This document shows, in pieces, positions 1 through 9,924 of a stretch of 64,000 nt of DNA. The notes beneath the pieces were generated by a model that was not told the origin of the DNA, ran no database searches, and was given only the letters and a program-made list of their open reading frames with translations. A program made the translations under genes and the position numbers. The first letter of the stretch is position 1; every line of letters starts with the position of its first letter. Source of the stretch: Spiribacter halobius (GTDB lineage Bacteria > Pseudomonadota > Gammaproteobacteria > Nitrococcales > Nitrococcaceae); the NCBI RefSeq assembly GCF_020883455.1, contig NZ_CP086615.1, positions 2,790,001 through 2,854,000 on the forward strand, written 5' to 3'.

Positions 1-1139
<1,139 letters not shown>

Positions 1140-1152
1140 ATCGGTAGCGCGC

Positions 1153-1181
1153 ATATTACGGATGCATTGCGGCGTTTTCAA
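1153..1181 (-). promoter_or_regulatory. Sigma70-type promoter of tRNA-fMet
   Basis: On the minus strand TTGAAA (1176-1181) and TAATAT (1153-1158) are separated by 17 nt, with the predicted start about 7 nt before the tRNA 5' end. This is a near-consensus pair in a high-GC background and is correctly placed for the initiator tRNA. The stretch 1140-1335 holds no gene. Confidence 0.75.
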
Positions 1182-1335
1182 GGGCCGCAGCCCGGCACTG
1201 GACAGTCGGTTTCAGGTTCCACACTCGGAGGTCGTGCACGGCGCAGCCGTGTGCGACGTCCTTGCGCCGCGCGGTCCCCGGTCTCGCATCCCGGTCGGTG
1301 CCATGGCCGGGCCGCGGGTCGCGCCACAGGTGCGG

Positions 1336-1665
1336 CTAACGCCCGCGCCGGCGCTTGCGAAGGTGGCGGCGGAGGTCGTGGTGGTAGATGAAGCCCGGCA
1401 GGGCGAACACCGCGAACAGGCACAGGACGATGACCCAGAACTCCCAGTCCTGATCCTGCAGCTGCCCCTGGGTGCGCTGCTCCAGTGCTGCACCGGCCAG
1501 GCCCACGAGGCCGAACATCAGCAGCCACTCCAGCAGACGGATCCATTCCCGCTTACCGCGGGGCGGCACCGGGAGCAGGAACAGCGGCCGTTCCGAGAGC
1601 CAGGGCAGGTTCGCCGCCACCAGCGCCAGACCGAACAGCAGCCAGATTGCCGCGGCATCGCTCAT
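1336..1665 (-). CDS. DUF2818 family membrane protein
   Basis: 109-residue protein of the DUF2818 family, which regularly follows nuoN in beta- and gammaproteobacteria; the function is unknown. Three hydrophobic segments are visible (about residues 5-22, 45-62 and 76-92). The family features ALVAANLPWLSER near the N-terminus, then LEQRTQG and PGFIYHH, are present. The C-terminus is very basic (LRRHLRKRRRGR). It is the last gene of the nuo transcription unit and lies 102 nt after nuoN. A role in complex I assembly or membrane context is inferred only from its place. Confidence 0.85.
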   Translation of the reverse strand: MSDAAAIWLLFGLALVAANLPWLSERPLFLLPVPPRGKREWIRLLEWLLMFGLVGLAGAALEQRTQGQLQDQDWEFWVIVLCLFAVFALPGFIYHHDLRRHLRKRRRGR

Positions 1666-1767
1666 GCCGTGGCCACCCGGCCTGCCTCACCGATCCACCG
1701 CTGCCGCTGCGGGTCCGGCAGGCAATCCCGGGTGGTGCTCGCTGGGCGCATCGTACCGACGGGCGCG

Positions 1768-3204
1768 CTACAGCCCGAAGGCGGCACGGCAGGCCGAGAT
1801 CAGCGCATCCGGGAACAGCCCGAGCAGCAGCACCGCGCCGCCGTTGGCCGCGAGCATCACCCGCTGCCCTAGCGGCGCCTCGAGCGGCGGGCCGTCGGAC
1901 TCGAGGCGGTCGAAGTAGACCGCCTTCAGCACGCGCAGGTAGTAGAACGCACCGATCACCGCGAACACCACCGCCAGCACCGCGAGCCAGATCAGGCCGG
2001 CATCGATCAGGGCCTGCAGCACCAGCCACTTGGCGTAGAAACCCACGGTGCCGGGGATGCCGGTCATCGAGAACATGAGCAGCAGCATGACGAACGCGAA
2101 GCCGCTGTGGCGCTCGTTCAGGCCCTTCATGTCGTCGATCATCTCCGCCTCGAACCCGCGGCGTGAGAGCAGGATGATCATGCCGAAGGCGCCGGCGGCC
2201 ATGAGTCCGTAGCTGATGGCATAGAACAGCGCCGCGGCGTAGCCGTCGTCGCTGCCGGCGATCAGCCCGAGGAACAGGAAGCCGATGTGCGAGATGGTGC
2301 TGTAGGCCAGCATGCGCTTGAGGTTGGTCTGCACCAGCGCGACCAGGTTGCCCACCACCAGTGAGCCCACGGCGAGAATGACCGCCATCACCTGCCACTG
2401 GTCATGCAGGCCGCCCAGCCCCTCGCCGAGCAGCCGCACGAACAGCGCCAGCGCCGCCACCTTGGGTGCGCTGCCGATGAACAGGGTGGAGGCCGTGGGC
2501 GCGCCCTGGTAGACGTCCGGGATCCACATGTGGAACGGCACGGCACCGAACTTGAAGGCGACCCCCACCAGGGCGAAGGTCATGCCGAAGGCGAGCAGGA
2601 GATTGGCCTCGCCGCTGCTGGCGGCGGCCACGTCGGCCAGCAGCAGACTGCCGGTGGCGCCGTAGATCATGGACATGCCGTAGAGCAGCATGCCCGAGGA
2701 CAGCGCACCGAGGACGAAGTACTTCATCGCCGCCTCGGCGCCGATGCGGCTCTCGCGATCAAACGCGACCATGGCGTAGAGGGAGAGCGAGAGCATCTCC
2801 AGGCCGATGTACAGCACCAGCAGGCTCGCGGCCGAAGCCATCACCAGCATGCCGAGCACGGCGAACAGACCGAGCAGGTAGTACTCGCCCCGCAGCAGGT
2901 CGCGCTGGCGCAGGTAGTCGCGGCTGTAGGCCAGGGCGAGCAGCGAGATCACGCAGATCGCGACCTTGAGCACCGCCGCCAGGCTGTCCGAGACGTACAT
3001 GCCGTTGAACGTGGTCGCGGCCTCGCCCCAGTGCGTCTCCAGCGCCAGCCACGCCGCCACCACCAGCGTGAACTGCGTGAGGTAGAAGGCCGGCGCGCTC
3101 TCCCGCCCGCTGGCGAAGAGATCCACCACCAGCACCACGCAGAGCATGATGGCAACCCAGATCTCGGGGGCCGCCATGGCGAATTGGGGCATTTCGAAGC
3201 TCAT
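1768..3204 (-). CDS. nuoN: NADH-quinone oxidoreductase subunit N
   Basis: Antiporter-like, proton-pumping membrane subunit of complex I. At 478 residues it has the usual length, with about 14 hydrophobic helices. Conserved channel residues can be placed: Glu136 in YIGLEML, Lys161 in AMKYF, and Lys218 in AFKFG followed by the family motif FHMWIPDVYQGAPT. It is the last nuo gene proper, 45 nt after nuoM. The stop is TAG. The 102 nt between it and DUF2818 contain a palindromic stretch loosely resembling the TAGCCCGC repeat family. Confidence 0.98.
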   Translation of the reverse strand: MSFEMPQFAMAAPEIWVAIMLCVVLVVDLFASGRESAPAFYLTQFTLVVAAWLALETHWGEAATTFNGMYVSDSLAAVLKVAICVISLLALAYSRDYLRQRDLLRGEYYLLGLFAVLGMLVMASAASLLVLYIGLEMLSLSLYAMVAFDRESRIGAEAAMKYFVLGALSSGMLLYGMSMIYGATGSLLLADVAAASSGEANLLLAFGMTFALVGVAFKFGAVPFHMWIPDVYQGAPTASTLFIGSAPKVAALALFVRLLGEGLGGLHDQWQVMAVILAVGSLVVGNLVALVQTNLKRMLAYSTISHIGFLFLGLIAGSDDGYAAALFYAISYGLMAAGAFGMIILLSRRGFEAEMIDDMKGLNERHSGFAFVMLLLMFSMTGIPGTVGFYAKWLVLQALIDAGLIWLAVLAVVFAVIGAFYYLRVLKAVYFDRLESDGPPLEAPLGQRVMLAANGGAVLLLGLFPDALISACRAAFGL

Positions 3205-3249
3205 AGTCGTCCTCGAGCCAGCAGTTCGTGACCGCGGGGCGCCGTCGGC

Positions 3250-4761
3250 TCAGGAGCCGGGCGCCACCTGGCGGAGCAGTTCGGTGAGCGAGGGCTCCAT
3301 CACCTCGATCAGCGGGGCCGGATAGATGCCCACCAGCAGCACCACCGCGGCCAGGGCGCCGAGCACGGCGAACTCGCGCCGGTTGAGATCCTGCAGCGCA
3401 TCGACCTGTGAGTTGGCCACCTCGCCGTAGACGACGCGCTTGATCATCCAGAGGCTGTAGGCCGCACCGAGGATGAGCGTCAGACCCGCGATGGCGGCAT
3501 ACCAGAAGCCCGCCTGGAAGCTCGCGAGGATCACCATGAACTCGCCGACGAAACCGGAGGTGCCCGGCAGGCCGGCGTTGGCCATGGCGAACAGCACGAA
3601 GAAGCTCGCGAACACCGGCATGCGGTTGACCACGCCGCCATAGTCGCGGATCAACCGCGTGTGCATGCGGTCGTAGAGCACGCCGACGCAGAGGAACATG
3701 GCCGCAGAGACGAAGCCATGGGAGACCATCTGCACGACGCCGCCCTCCAGTGCCAGCACCGCGCCCTGCTCGTCCCCGCCGTTGGCGAGGATGCGGAAGA
3801 TAATGAAGAACCCGAGGGTAACGAAGCCCATGTGCGCGATGGAGGAGTAGGCGATGAGCTTCTTGAGGTCCTCCTGCACCATGGCGACCAGGCCGATGTA
3901 GACCACCGCGATCAGCGACAGCCCGATCACCAGCCAGTCCAGCGCCATGCTCGCCTCCGGCGCGATGGGCAGGCTGAAGCGCAGGAAACCGTAGCCGCCG
4001 ATCTTCAGCGTGATCGCGGCGAGGATAACGGAGCCACCCGTGGGCGCCTCCACATGGGCGTCCGGCAGCCAGGTGTGCACCGGCCACATCGGCACCTTCA
4101 CCGCAAAGGCGGCGAGGAAGGCAAGGAACACCATCGTCTGGGCGGCGAGCGGTAGCTCCAGCGCATGGAAGGCGAGAATGTCGAAGGTTCCCGCCTGCGT
4201 GCGCAGGTAGATCAGCGCCACCAGCATCAGCACGGAGCCGAGGAAGGTGTAGATGAAGAACTTCAGCGTCGCGTAGATCCGGTTCGGCCCGCCCCAGATG
4301 CCGATGATCAGGAACATCGGGATGAGCATCGCCTCGAAGAAAACGTAGAACAGGATCGCGTCCAGCGCGCTGAACACGCCGATCATGATGCCTTCCATGA
4401 TCAGGAAGGCCGCCAGATACTGGCTCGGCTTGTAGCGGATCACCTCCCAGGCGGCGATCACCACCAGCAGCGTCGAGAACGCTGTAAGCAGGATCAGCGG
4501 CATGGAGATGCCGTCGACGCCCAGGTGGTAGTCGATGTCGAACGCGGAGATCCAGGACGTGCGCTCGACGAACTGCATCGCCGCCGTGCCCGGCTCGAAC
4601 CCCGTCCAAAGCCCCAGGCTCAGCAGGAAGGTCACCGCGGCGGTGGTCACGGCGATCCAGCGCGCGCGGTCCGCGTCGCGGTCACCGGCAAGCAGCACCA
4701 CCGCGCCACCGAGTATCGGCAGCCATACCAGCAGGCTCAGCAGGGGCCAACCTTCAAACAT
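3250..4761 (-). CDS. nuoM: NADH-quinone oxidoreductase subunit M
   Basis: Second antiporter-like proton-pumping subunit of complex I, 503 residues, about 14 helices. Glu143 lies in the conserved YVFFEAMLIPMF segment, Lys222 in KVPMWP, and the hallmark HTWLPDAHVEAPT spans residues 229-241, matching the NuoM family. The gene sits between nuoL (52 nt upstream) and nuoN. Start ATG encodes MFEGWPLL. No unusual features were seen. Confidence 0.98.
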   Translation of the reverse strand: MFEGWPLLSLLVWLPILGGAVVLLAGDRDADRARWIAVTTAAVTFLLSLGLWTGFEPGTAAMQFVERTSWISAFDIDYHLGVDGISMPLILLTAFSTLLVVIAAWEVIRYKPSQYLAAFLIMEGIMIGVFSALDAILFYVFFEAMLIPMFLIIGIWGGPNRIYATLKFFIYTFLGSVLMLVALIYLRTQAGTFDILAFHALELPLAAQTMVFLAFLAAFAVKVPMWPVHTWLPDAHVEAPTGGSVILAAITLKIGGYGFLRFSLPIAPEASMALDWLVIGLSLIAVVYIGLVAMVQEDLKKLIAYSSIAHMGFVTLGFFIIFRILANGGDEQGAVLALEGGVVQMVSHGFVSAAMFLCVGVLYDRMHTRLIRDYGGVVNRMPVFASFFVLFAMANAGLPGTSGFVGEFMVILASFQAGFWYAAIAGLTLILGAAYSLWMIKRVVYGEVANSQVDALQDLNRREFAVLGALAAVVLLVGIYPAPLIEVMEPSLTELLRQVAPGS

Positions 4762-4813
4762 TCCTCAGATTCCTTGCCCAGTCGCGCGGGCGGAGCGGCA
4801 CCGGCCGCCCCGC

Positions 4814-6793
4814 TCAGGAAAACCAGCCACGCCAGCCGCCAACGAAGACGGTAAGCAGCACCAGCAGGCCGATGATCATGGCGAACGCGTAGTGATACAG
4901 GTAGCCGGACTGTACGCCGCGGACCACGCCGGCGATGCGCCCGATGGTGCGCGCGGTGCCGTTGACGATCACGCCGTCGATGAGCCCGGCATCGCCGCCG
5001 CGCCAGAGCACCTGCCCCAGGCCACGGCCGGCGGCGGCAAAGCCGCCGATGTAGAGGTCGTCAAAGCCGTACTTGCGCTCCAGGACGCGAATGGCGAGTG
5101 CCGCGCGCTGGTGCACCAGCGGCAGCAGGTCCGGACGGCGGATATACAGAAACCAGGCCAGCAGCGCGCCGGCCACCGTCAGCCAGAACGCGGGGTTGAC
5201 CGCCGCGTGCAGTCCGAAGGCGAAGGCGCCGTGGAAGTGGCTGCCGAGCTCGGCGAGGACGTCATTGTCCCGGGCCACGAAGATGGCGTCGCCGAAGAAG
5301 CCGCCGAAGAGCAGCGGGCCGATGGTGAAGAATCCGATCAGCACCGACGGCACCGCCAGCGCCACCAGCGGCCACTCCATGACCGGCAGCACGTAGCGCG
5401 GCAGGTGCTGCATGTGCTCTTTGGCGTGCGGATCAATGCGCTCCTCGCCCCAGAACACCAGGAAGTAGAGGCGGAAGCTGTAGAGGGCGGTGACGAACAC
5501 GCCGAGCAGCACGCACCAGTAGGCGAAGGTCGCGCCCGCCCGGTCCGCCAGGTGCACCGCCTCGATGATGGCGTCCTTGGAGTAGTAGCCGGAGAAGAAC
5601 GGCGTGCCCACCAGCGCGAGGGTACCCAGCAGCATGGTGATGTGGGTGCGGGGCAGGTACTTGCGCAGGTTGCCCATACGGCGCATGTCCTGCTCATGGT
5701 GCAGGGCGACGATCACGGCCCCTGCGCCGAGGAACAGCAGCGCCTTGAAGAAGGCATGGGTCATCAGATGGAAGATGCCGGCGGCGTAGGCCGAGGCGCC
5801 GAGGCCGACGAACATGTAGCCGAGCTGGGAGAGGGTGGAATAGGCGATGACGCGCTTGATGTCGTTCTGCACCAGGCCCACCAGCCCCATGAACAGCGCC
5901 GTGATCGCCCCGAGCACCAGCACCGTGGACAGTGCCGCCTCGGAGAGCTCGAACAGCGGCGACATGCGGGCCACCAGGAAGATCCCGGCGGTGACCATGG
6001 TGGCCGCATGGATGAGCGCGGAGATCGGTGTCGGACCCTCCATGGAGTCCGGCAGCCAGACGTGGAGCGGCACCTGGGCGGACTTGCCCATGGCGCCAAT
6101 GAACAGAAGGATGCAGGCCACGCTCGCCACCAGCATCTCGCCGCCGAAGAGGCTCATGGTGAGGTCGGGGCTGTCGGCGGCGGCGGCGAACACCTCGGCG
6201 TAGTCGAGGCTGCCGTAGTACATCAGCACCGCGGCGATACCGAGCAGGAAGCCGAAGTCGCCCACCCGGTTGACCAGGAAGGCCTTGAGGTTGGCGAAGA
6301 TCGCGCTCTCGCGGTTGAACCAGAAGCCGATCAGCAGATATGAGACCAGGCCTACCGCTTCCCAGCCGAAGAACAGCTGCAGGAAGTTGTTCGCCATCAC
6401 CAGCATCAGCATGGAGAAGGTGAACAGATTGATGTAGCTGAAGAAGCGCTGGTAGCCGGCGTCGTCGTGCATGTAGCCGATGGTGTAGACGTGCACCGCC
6501 AGCGAGACGCTGGTGACCACCACCATCATGAGTGCAGTCAGCCGGTCCACCAGGAAGCCCACCTCGAGCTGCAGACCACCCGCCACCGCCCAGGTATAGA
6601 TGGTGCCGTTGAAGGTCGGCGCCCCGCCCCAGACGTGCAGAACCAGCACCACCAGGGAGAGCACCGCCGACAGGCCGACGGCGGCGATGGTCACGCGGTG
6701 GGCGTTGGCGCGCCCGATGCTGCGCGCGAACAGGCCCGCCGCGATGGCGCCAAGCAGCGGCGCCAGCGCGATGACGAGATACAGCGTCTGCAT
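4814..6793 (-). CDS. nuoL: NADH-quinone oxidoreductase subunit L
   Basis: Largest membrane subunit of complex I (659 residues), an antiporter-like proton channel with a long C-terminal lateral helix that ties the membrane arm together. Conserved sites: Glu145 in FFGWEAVGL, Lys237 in MGKSAQVPLH, followed by VWLPDSMEGPTP and LIHAATMV. The C-terminal 130 residues hold the amphipathic lateral-helix region and a final membrane anchor. It starts 4 nt after the nuoK stop, implying translational coupling. Confidence 0.98.
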   Translation of the reverse strand: MQTLYLVIALAPLLGAIAAGLFARSIGRANAHRVTIAAVGLSAVLSLVVLVLHVWGGAPTFNGTIYTWAVAGGLQLEVGFLVDRLTALMMVVVTSVSLAVHVYTIGYMHDDAGYQRFFSYINLFTFSMLMLVMANNFLQLFFGWEAVGLVSYLLIGFWFNRESAIFANLKAFLVNRVGDFGFLLGIAAVLMYYGSLDYAEVFAAAADSPDLTMSLFGGEMLVASVACILLFIGAMGKSAQVPLHVWLPDSMEGPTPISALIHAATMVTAGIFLVARMSPLFELSEAALSTVLVLGAITALFMGLVGLVQNDIKRVIAYSTLSQLGYMFVGLGASAYAAGIFHLMTHAFFKALLFLGAGAVIVALHHEQDMRRMGNLRKYLPRTHITMLLGTLALVGTPFFSGYYSKDAIIEAVHLADRAGATFAYWCVLLGVFVTALYSFRLYFLVFWGEERIDPHAKEHMQHLPRYVLPVMEWPLVALAVPSVLIGFFTIGPLLFGGFFGDAIFVARDNDVLAELGSHFHGAFAFGLHAAVNPAFWLTVAGALLAWFLYIRRPDLLPLVHQRAALAIRVLERKYGFDDLYIGGFAAAGRGLGQVLWRGGDAGLIDGVIVNGTARTIGRIAGVVRGVQSGYLYHYAFAMIIGLLVLLTVFVGGWRGWFS

Positions 6794-6797
6794 GCGA

Positions 6798-7103
6798 TCA
6801 GCCCTTCATGCTGTCCAGGTCGCCGACGTTGATGGTGTCCCGGTTGCGGAACAGCACCACCAGGATGGCGAGCCCGATGGCCGACTCGGCGGCGGCCACG
6901 GTGAGGATGAAGAACACGAACACCTGCCCGTGGATATCACCGAGAAAGTGCGAGAAGGCGATGAAGTTGAAGTTCACCGCCAGCAGGATGAGCTCGATGG
7001 ACATGAGCAGGATGATGGCGTTCTTCCGGTTGAGGAAGATGCCGGCCATCCCTAAGGCGAACAGCAGCGCGCCCAGTACCAGATAGTCGGAGAGCTCGAT
7101 CAT
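6798..7103 (-). CDS. nuoK: NADH-quinone oxidoreductase subunit K
   Basis: Small three-helix membrane subunit (101 residues) of the E-channel region of complex I. The two membrane glutamates essential in the family are present: Glu37 in [11 protein letters not shown] and Glu73 in [10 protein letters not shown]. It is 53 nt after nuoJ and 4 nt before nuoL, in normal operon order. Length and sequence are typical. Confidence 0.98.
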   Translation of the reverse strand: MIELSDYLVLGALLFALGMAGIFLNRKNAIILLMSIELILLAVNFNFIAFSHFLGDIHGQVFVFFILTVAAAESAIGLAILVVLFRNRDTINVGDLDSMKG

Positions 7104-7156
7104 TGGCTTGATCCCGGCCGTTGTTTGGCTTGGTTCCGCGGTTCCCGTGCCCGTTC

Positions 7157-7771
7157 TTATGACTTCTCGCGGCGCTCGGCGGTCATGCGCACCACGCGCA
7201 GGCGCTCCGCCTTGGTGGTGCGCACCTGACGGGCCACGTCCTGGTGCTTGGTCCCGCCCCGACGGCGCAGGGTGAGCATGATCGCGGCGATGATGGCGAG
7301 CAGCAGGATCAGCGCCGCGAGCTCGAACGGATAGACATACACCGTATAGAGCACGCTGCCGAGCAGGCGCACGTTGTTGCCGCCCTCAGCCGCTGCGCCG
7401 ACGTCGGCGGCGGTCATGCCCGCGAGGTCCACCTCTCCGGAGCCGAGCACCAGCAGCATCTCCAGCACCATGACCACCGCCACCAGCGCACCGATGGGCA
7501 GATACCGGGCAAACCCCTCGCGCAGCGGCGCCATGTTGACGTCCAGCATCATCACCACGAACAGGAACAGCACCATCACCGCGCCCACGTACACCAGCAC
7601 CAGCGCAATGCCGAGGAACTCGGCCTCCGCCATCAGCCACAGCGCGGCGCTGTTGAAGAAGGCAAGCACCAGGGCGAGCGCGGCGTGCACCGGGTTGCGC
7701 ACGGTGATGACCATGGTCGCCGCGGCCAGCAGGATGCCCGCGAACACGTAGAAGATCAGCTGCTCAATCAC
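7157..7771 (-). CDS. nuoJ: NADH-quinone oxidoreductase subunit J
   Basis: Membrane subunit of complex I, 204 residues from the GTG start chosen here ([10 protein letters not shown]). Upstream codons belong to the spacer after the repeat and lack NuoJ character. Five hydrophobic helices are visible; the conserved segments [18 protein letters not shown] and [19 protein letters not shown] are present. The C-terminal tail is basic. The stop is TAA. Unusually, it is separated from nuoI by 538 nt, nearly all of which is a long palindromic repeat element. Confidence 0.95.
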   Translation of the reverse strand: MIEQLIFYVFAGILLAAATMVITVRNPVHAALALVLAFFNSAALWLMAEAEFLGIALVLVYVGAVMVLFLFVVMMLDVNMAPLREGFARYLPIGALVAVVMVLEMLLVLGSGEVDLAGMTAADVGAAAEGGNNVRLLGSVLYTVYVYPFELAALILLLAIIAAIMLTLRRRGGTKHQDVARQVRTTKAERLRVVRMTAERREKS

Positions 7772-7862
7772 GTCGTGCCCCTGGTCGAGCGGTTCTTCGT
7801 CGCGCGCCCCCACCGGCGCGCGCCGCGGCATCCGGAGCCGCGGGTCGTTGTCAGGTGCCCAC

Positions 7863-8312
7863 TAGCCCGCAATTCTCACCGATCCGCGGCTGCGGACGCG
7901 AATCTGGCGGGCAGGCCGGCGTTGTGCTCGGTCCGGGTGCTCGACGTACTGTCGAGTACGCCTAGCGCGCCCGGACTCTCCCGCGCGTTGGGCAGCGCGG
8001 AGCCCTTCCCGCGGGCCTCTGCGCTTCAGAGCGGCGACCTGGCAAGGCGGCGTTCGCAGCGAATGGCCGTAGCCCTTTGCAAGAACGCCAACGCAGTCCA
8101 GGGCGCCGCTCTGAAGCGCCCTCCGGGGCCGCACGGCGCGCGCGCAGCCGGCGTTGCGCTGCTTGACTGTACCTCGGTACAGCGCTGCGCAGCGCGCCTT
8201 GTCTGCACGCGCGCCGTGCGGCCAGAGGCCCGCGGGCAGGGCTCCGCGCTGCCCATCTCCTGCCCGCCATCTCCGCGCCCTCGCTACGCGCATCGGTGAG
8301 AACTGCGGGCTA
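7863..8312. repeat. Nested palindromic element, full copy A (450 bp)
   Basis: Lies between nuoI and nuoJ. The ends are TAGCCCGC and GCGGGCTA, each followed inward by a TCTCACCGAT-like block, so the element has terminal inverted repeats. The long arm (7863-7988) is on the left and the short arm (8256-8312) on the right. Inside are 33-bp inverted repeats (7989-8021 and 8223-8255, one mismatch) around a 201-bp core. The core has a further exact 14-bp inverted pair (8021-8034 and 8106-8119) and small hairpins. The right-end TAG is the nuoI stop codon. No transposase is encoded; short frames inside are not credible genes. Confidence 0.93.
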
Positions 8313-8798
8313 GCGATAGGGCGCGTCGGCAGCGCGGTCGGCGGCGAGCTGGGCCTCGTACTTGTCCCCCAGCGCCAGCAGCTCCTCCTTGTGGATGATC
8401 TGCTCGCCGCGGCGCTCGAAATGGTACTCGTGTATCCGGGTCTCGACGATGGAGTCCACCGGGCAGGACTCCTCGCAGAAGCCGCAGTAGATGCACTTGA
8501 ACAGGTCGATGTCGTAGCGCGTGGTGCGGCGGGTACCGTCCTCCCGCGGCTCGGACTCGATGGTGATGGCCAGCGCCGGGCAGACCGCCTCGCAGAGCTT
8601 GCAGGCGATGCAGCGCTCCTCGCCGTTGGGATAGCGGCGCAGCGCGTGCAGCCCGCGGAAGCGCGGCGACTGCGGCGCCCTCTCCTCCGGGTATTCCAGC
8701 GTGTATTTGGCATCAAAGAGGTGCCGGCCGGTGAGCCGCATGCCCTTGAGCAGCTCGACCAGCAGAAAACTGTTCACGAAGTCGCGTATCGCCTGCAT
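8310..8798 (-). CDS. nuoI: NADH-quinone oxidoreductase subunit I
   Basis: Peripheral-arm ferredoxin-like subunit carrying clusters N6a and N6b. The 162-residue protein has two [4Fe-4S] motifs: [12 protein letters not shown] (Cys63, 66, 69, 73) and [12 protein letters not shown] (Cys102, 105, 108, 112). The ATG at 8798 is preferred because GAGGTG lies 6 nt before it; an in-frame GTG three codons upstream is part of that ribosome-binding site. The TAG stop coincides with the terminal TAG of repeat copy A, so the C-terminus abuts the element directly. Confidence 0.97.
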   Translation of the reverse strand: MQAIRDFVNSFLLVELLKGMRLTGRHLFDAKYTLEYPEERAPQSPRFRGLHALRRYPNGEERCIACKLCEAVCPALAITIESEPREDGTRRTTRYDIDLFKCIYCGFCEESCPVDSIVETRIHEYHFERRGEQIIHKEELLALGDKYEAQLAADRAADAPYR

Positions 8799-8877
8799 GC
8801 GTTTCACCTCGGGCTCTCGGCCCCTTGCGCGACGCCCGCCCGGCGCCCCGGTGCGGGTCGTGACGGTCAGCCCCGGC

Positions 8878-9897
8878 TCAGAACCAGGGGCCGAATCCGG
8901 TCAGAATGAACACCGACTCCACCACCAGCCACACCACGGTGACCGGGATCAGCACCTTCCAGCCGAGCCGCATGATCTGGTCGTAGCGGTAGCGCGGGAA
9001 GGTGCCGCGGAACCAGATGTAGCAGAACAGGAAGAAGGCGACCTTGAGCGAGAACCAGACGATGCCGGGCACCCAGTCAAACAGGGGCCCGAGCAGCGGC
9101 AGCCCGTGGAAGGGCGAATACCAGCCACCGAGGAACATGATCGCCGCCAGCCCGGAGATCAGGATCATGTTCGCGTACTCGGCGAGGAAGAAGATGGCGA
9201 AGGCCATCCCCGAATACTCTACGTGGAAGCCGGCGACGATCTCCGACTCGCCCTCGGCGACGTCGAAAGGCAGCCGGTTGGTCTCCGCCACTCCGGACAC
9301 CCAGTAGACCAGGAACAGCGGCAGCAGCGGCAGCCAGAACCAGTTCCAGATCGGCCCCTCCTGGGCGCGCACGATCTCGCCGATGTTGAGGCTGCCGGCG
9401 GCCATGAGCACCCCTACCAGCGCGAACCCCATGGCGATCTCGTAGGAGACCACCTGGGCGCCGGCACGCAGCGCCCCCAGCAGGGCGTACTTCGAGTTCG
9501 AGGCCCAGCCGGCCAGGATGATGCCGTAGACGCCCATGGAGGTCATCGCCAGGACGTAGAGCAGCCCGGCGTTGATGTCGGCGATCACCAGCCCCTCGCC
9601 TACCGGCAGCACCGCCCAGGCGGCCAGCGCCGGCATGATGGAGAGCATCGGCGCGAGCACGAACAGGAAGCGGTTGGCGTTCTGCGGCAGCACCACCTCC
9701 TTCATGAGGAGCTTGAGCGCATCCGCGATGGGCTGCAGCAGGCCGTGCCAGCCGACGCGGTTGGGCCCCCGCCGCAGCTGCATGGCACCGATCACCTTGC
9801 GCTCGGCATAGGTCATGTACGCCACCGCCAGGAACAGCGGGATGATCAGCGCCACGATCTTGGTGACGATCCAGCTCAGTTCGATCAGCTCACTCAT
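8878..9897 (-). CDS. nuoH: NADH-quinone oxidoreductase subunit H
   Basis: Membrane subunit of complex I (339 residues, about eight helices) that forms much of the quinone-binding chamber at the junction of the two arms. The family block [20 protein letters not shown] lies near residue 40, and acidic residues of the E-channel ([19 protein letters not shown]) are present. It lies 27 nt after nuoG and 79 nt before nuoI, in canonical order. Confidence 0.98.
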   Translation of the reverse strand: MSELIELSWIVTKIVALIIPLFLAVAYMTYAERKVIGAMQLRRGPNRVGWHGLLQPIADALKLLMKEVVLPQNANRFLFVLAPMLSIMPALAAWAVLPVGEGLVIADINAGLLYVLAMTSMGVYGIILAGWASNSKYALLGALRAGAQVVSYEIAMGFALVGVLMAAGSLNIGEIVRAQEGPIWNWFWLPLLPLFLVYWVSGVAETNRLPFDVAEGESEIVAGFHVEYSGMAFAIFFLAEYANMILISGLAAIMFLGGWYSPFHGLPLLGPLFDWVPGIVWFSLKVAFFLFCYIWFRGTFPRYRYDQIMRLGWKVLIPVTVVWLVVESVFILTGFGPWF

Positions 9898-9924
9898 GCG
9901 TGCATCGCTTCCTCGTCCCGCGCG

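Noticed and set aside
1686-1770. Possible degenerate TAGCCCGC-family copy between nuoN and DUF2818
   Set aside because: CTCACCGATCC and a GCTGCGG block occur and nuoN ends in TAG, but the ends do not match well enough to call a copy.
7962-8299. Open frames inside repeat copies A, B and C in several phases
   Set aside because: They are by-products of GC-rich palindromes; they recur with the repeat in different frames and have no ribosome-binding site or family match. Only the in-frame passage through copy C in the NfeD-type gene matters.
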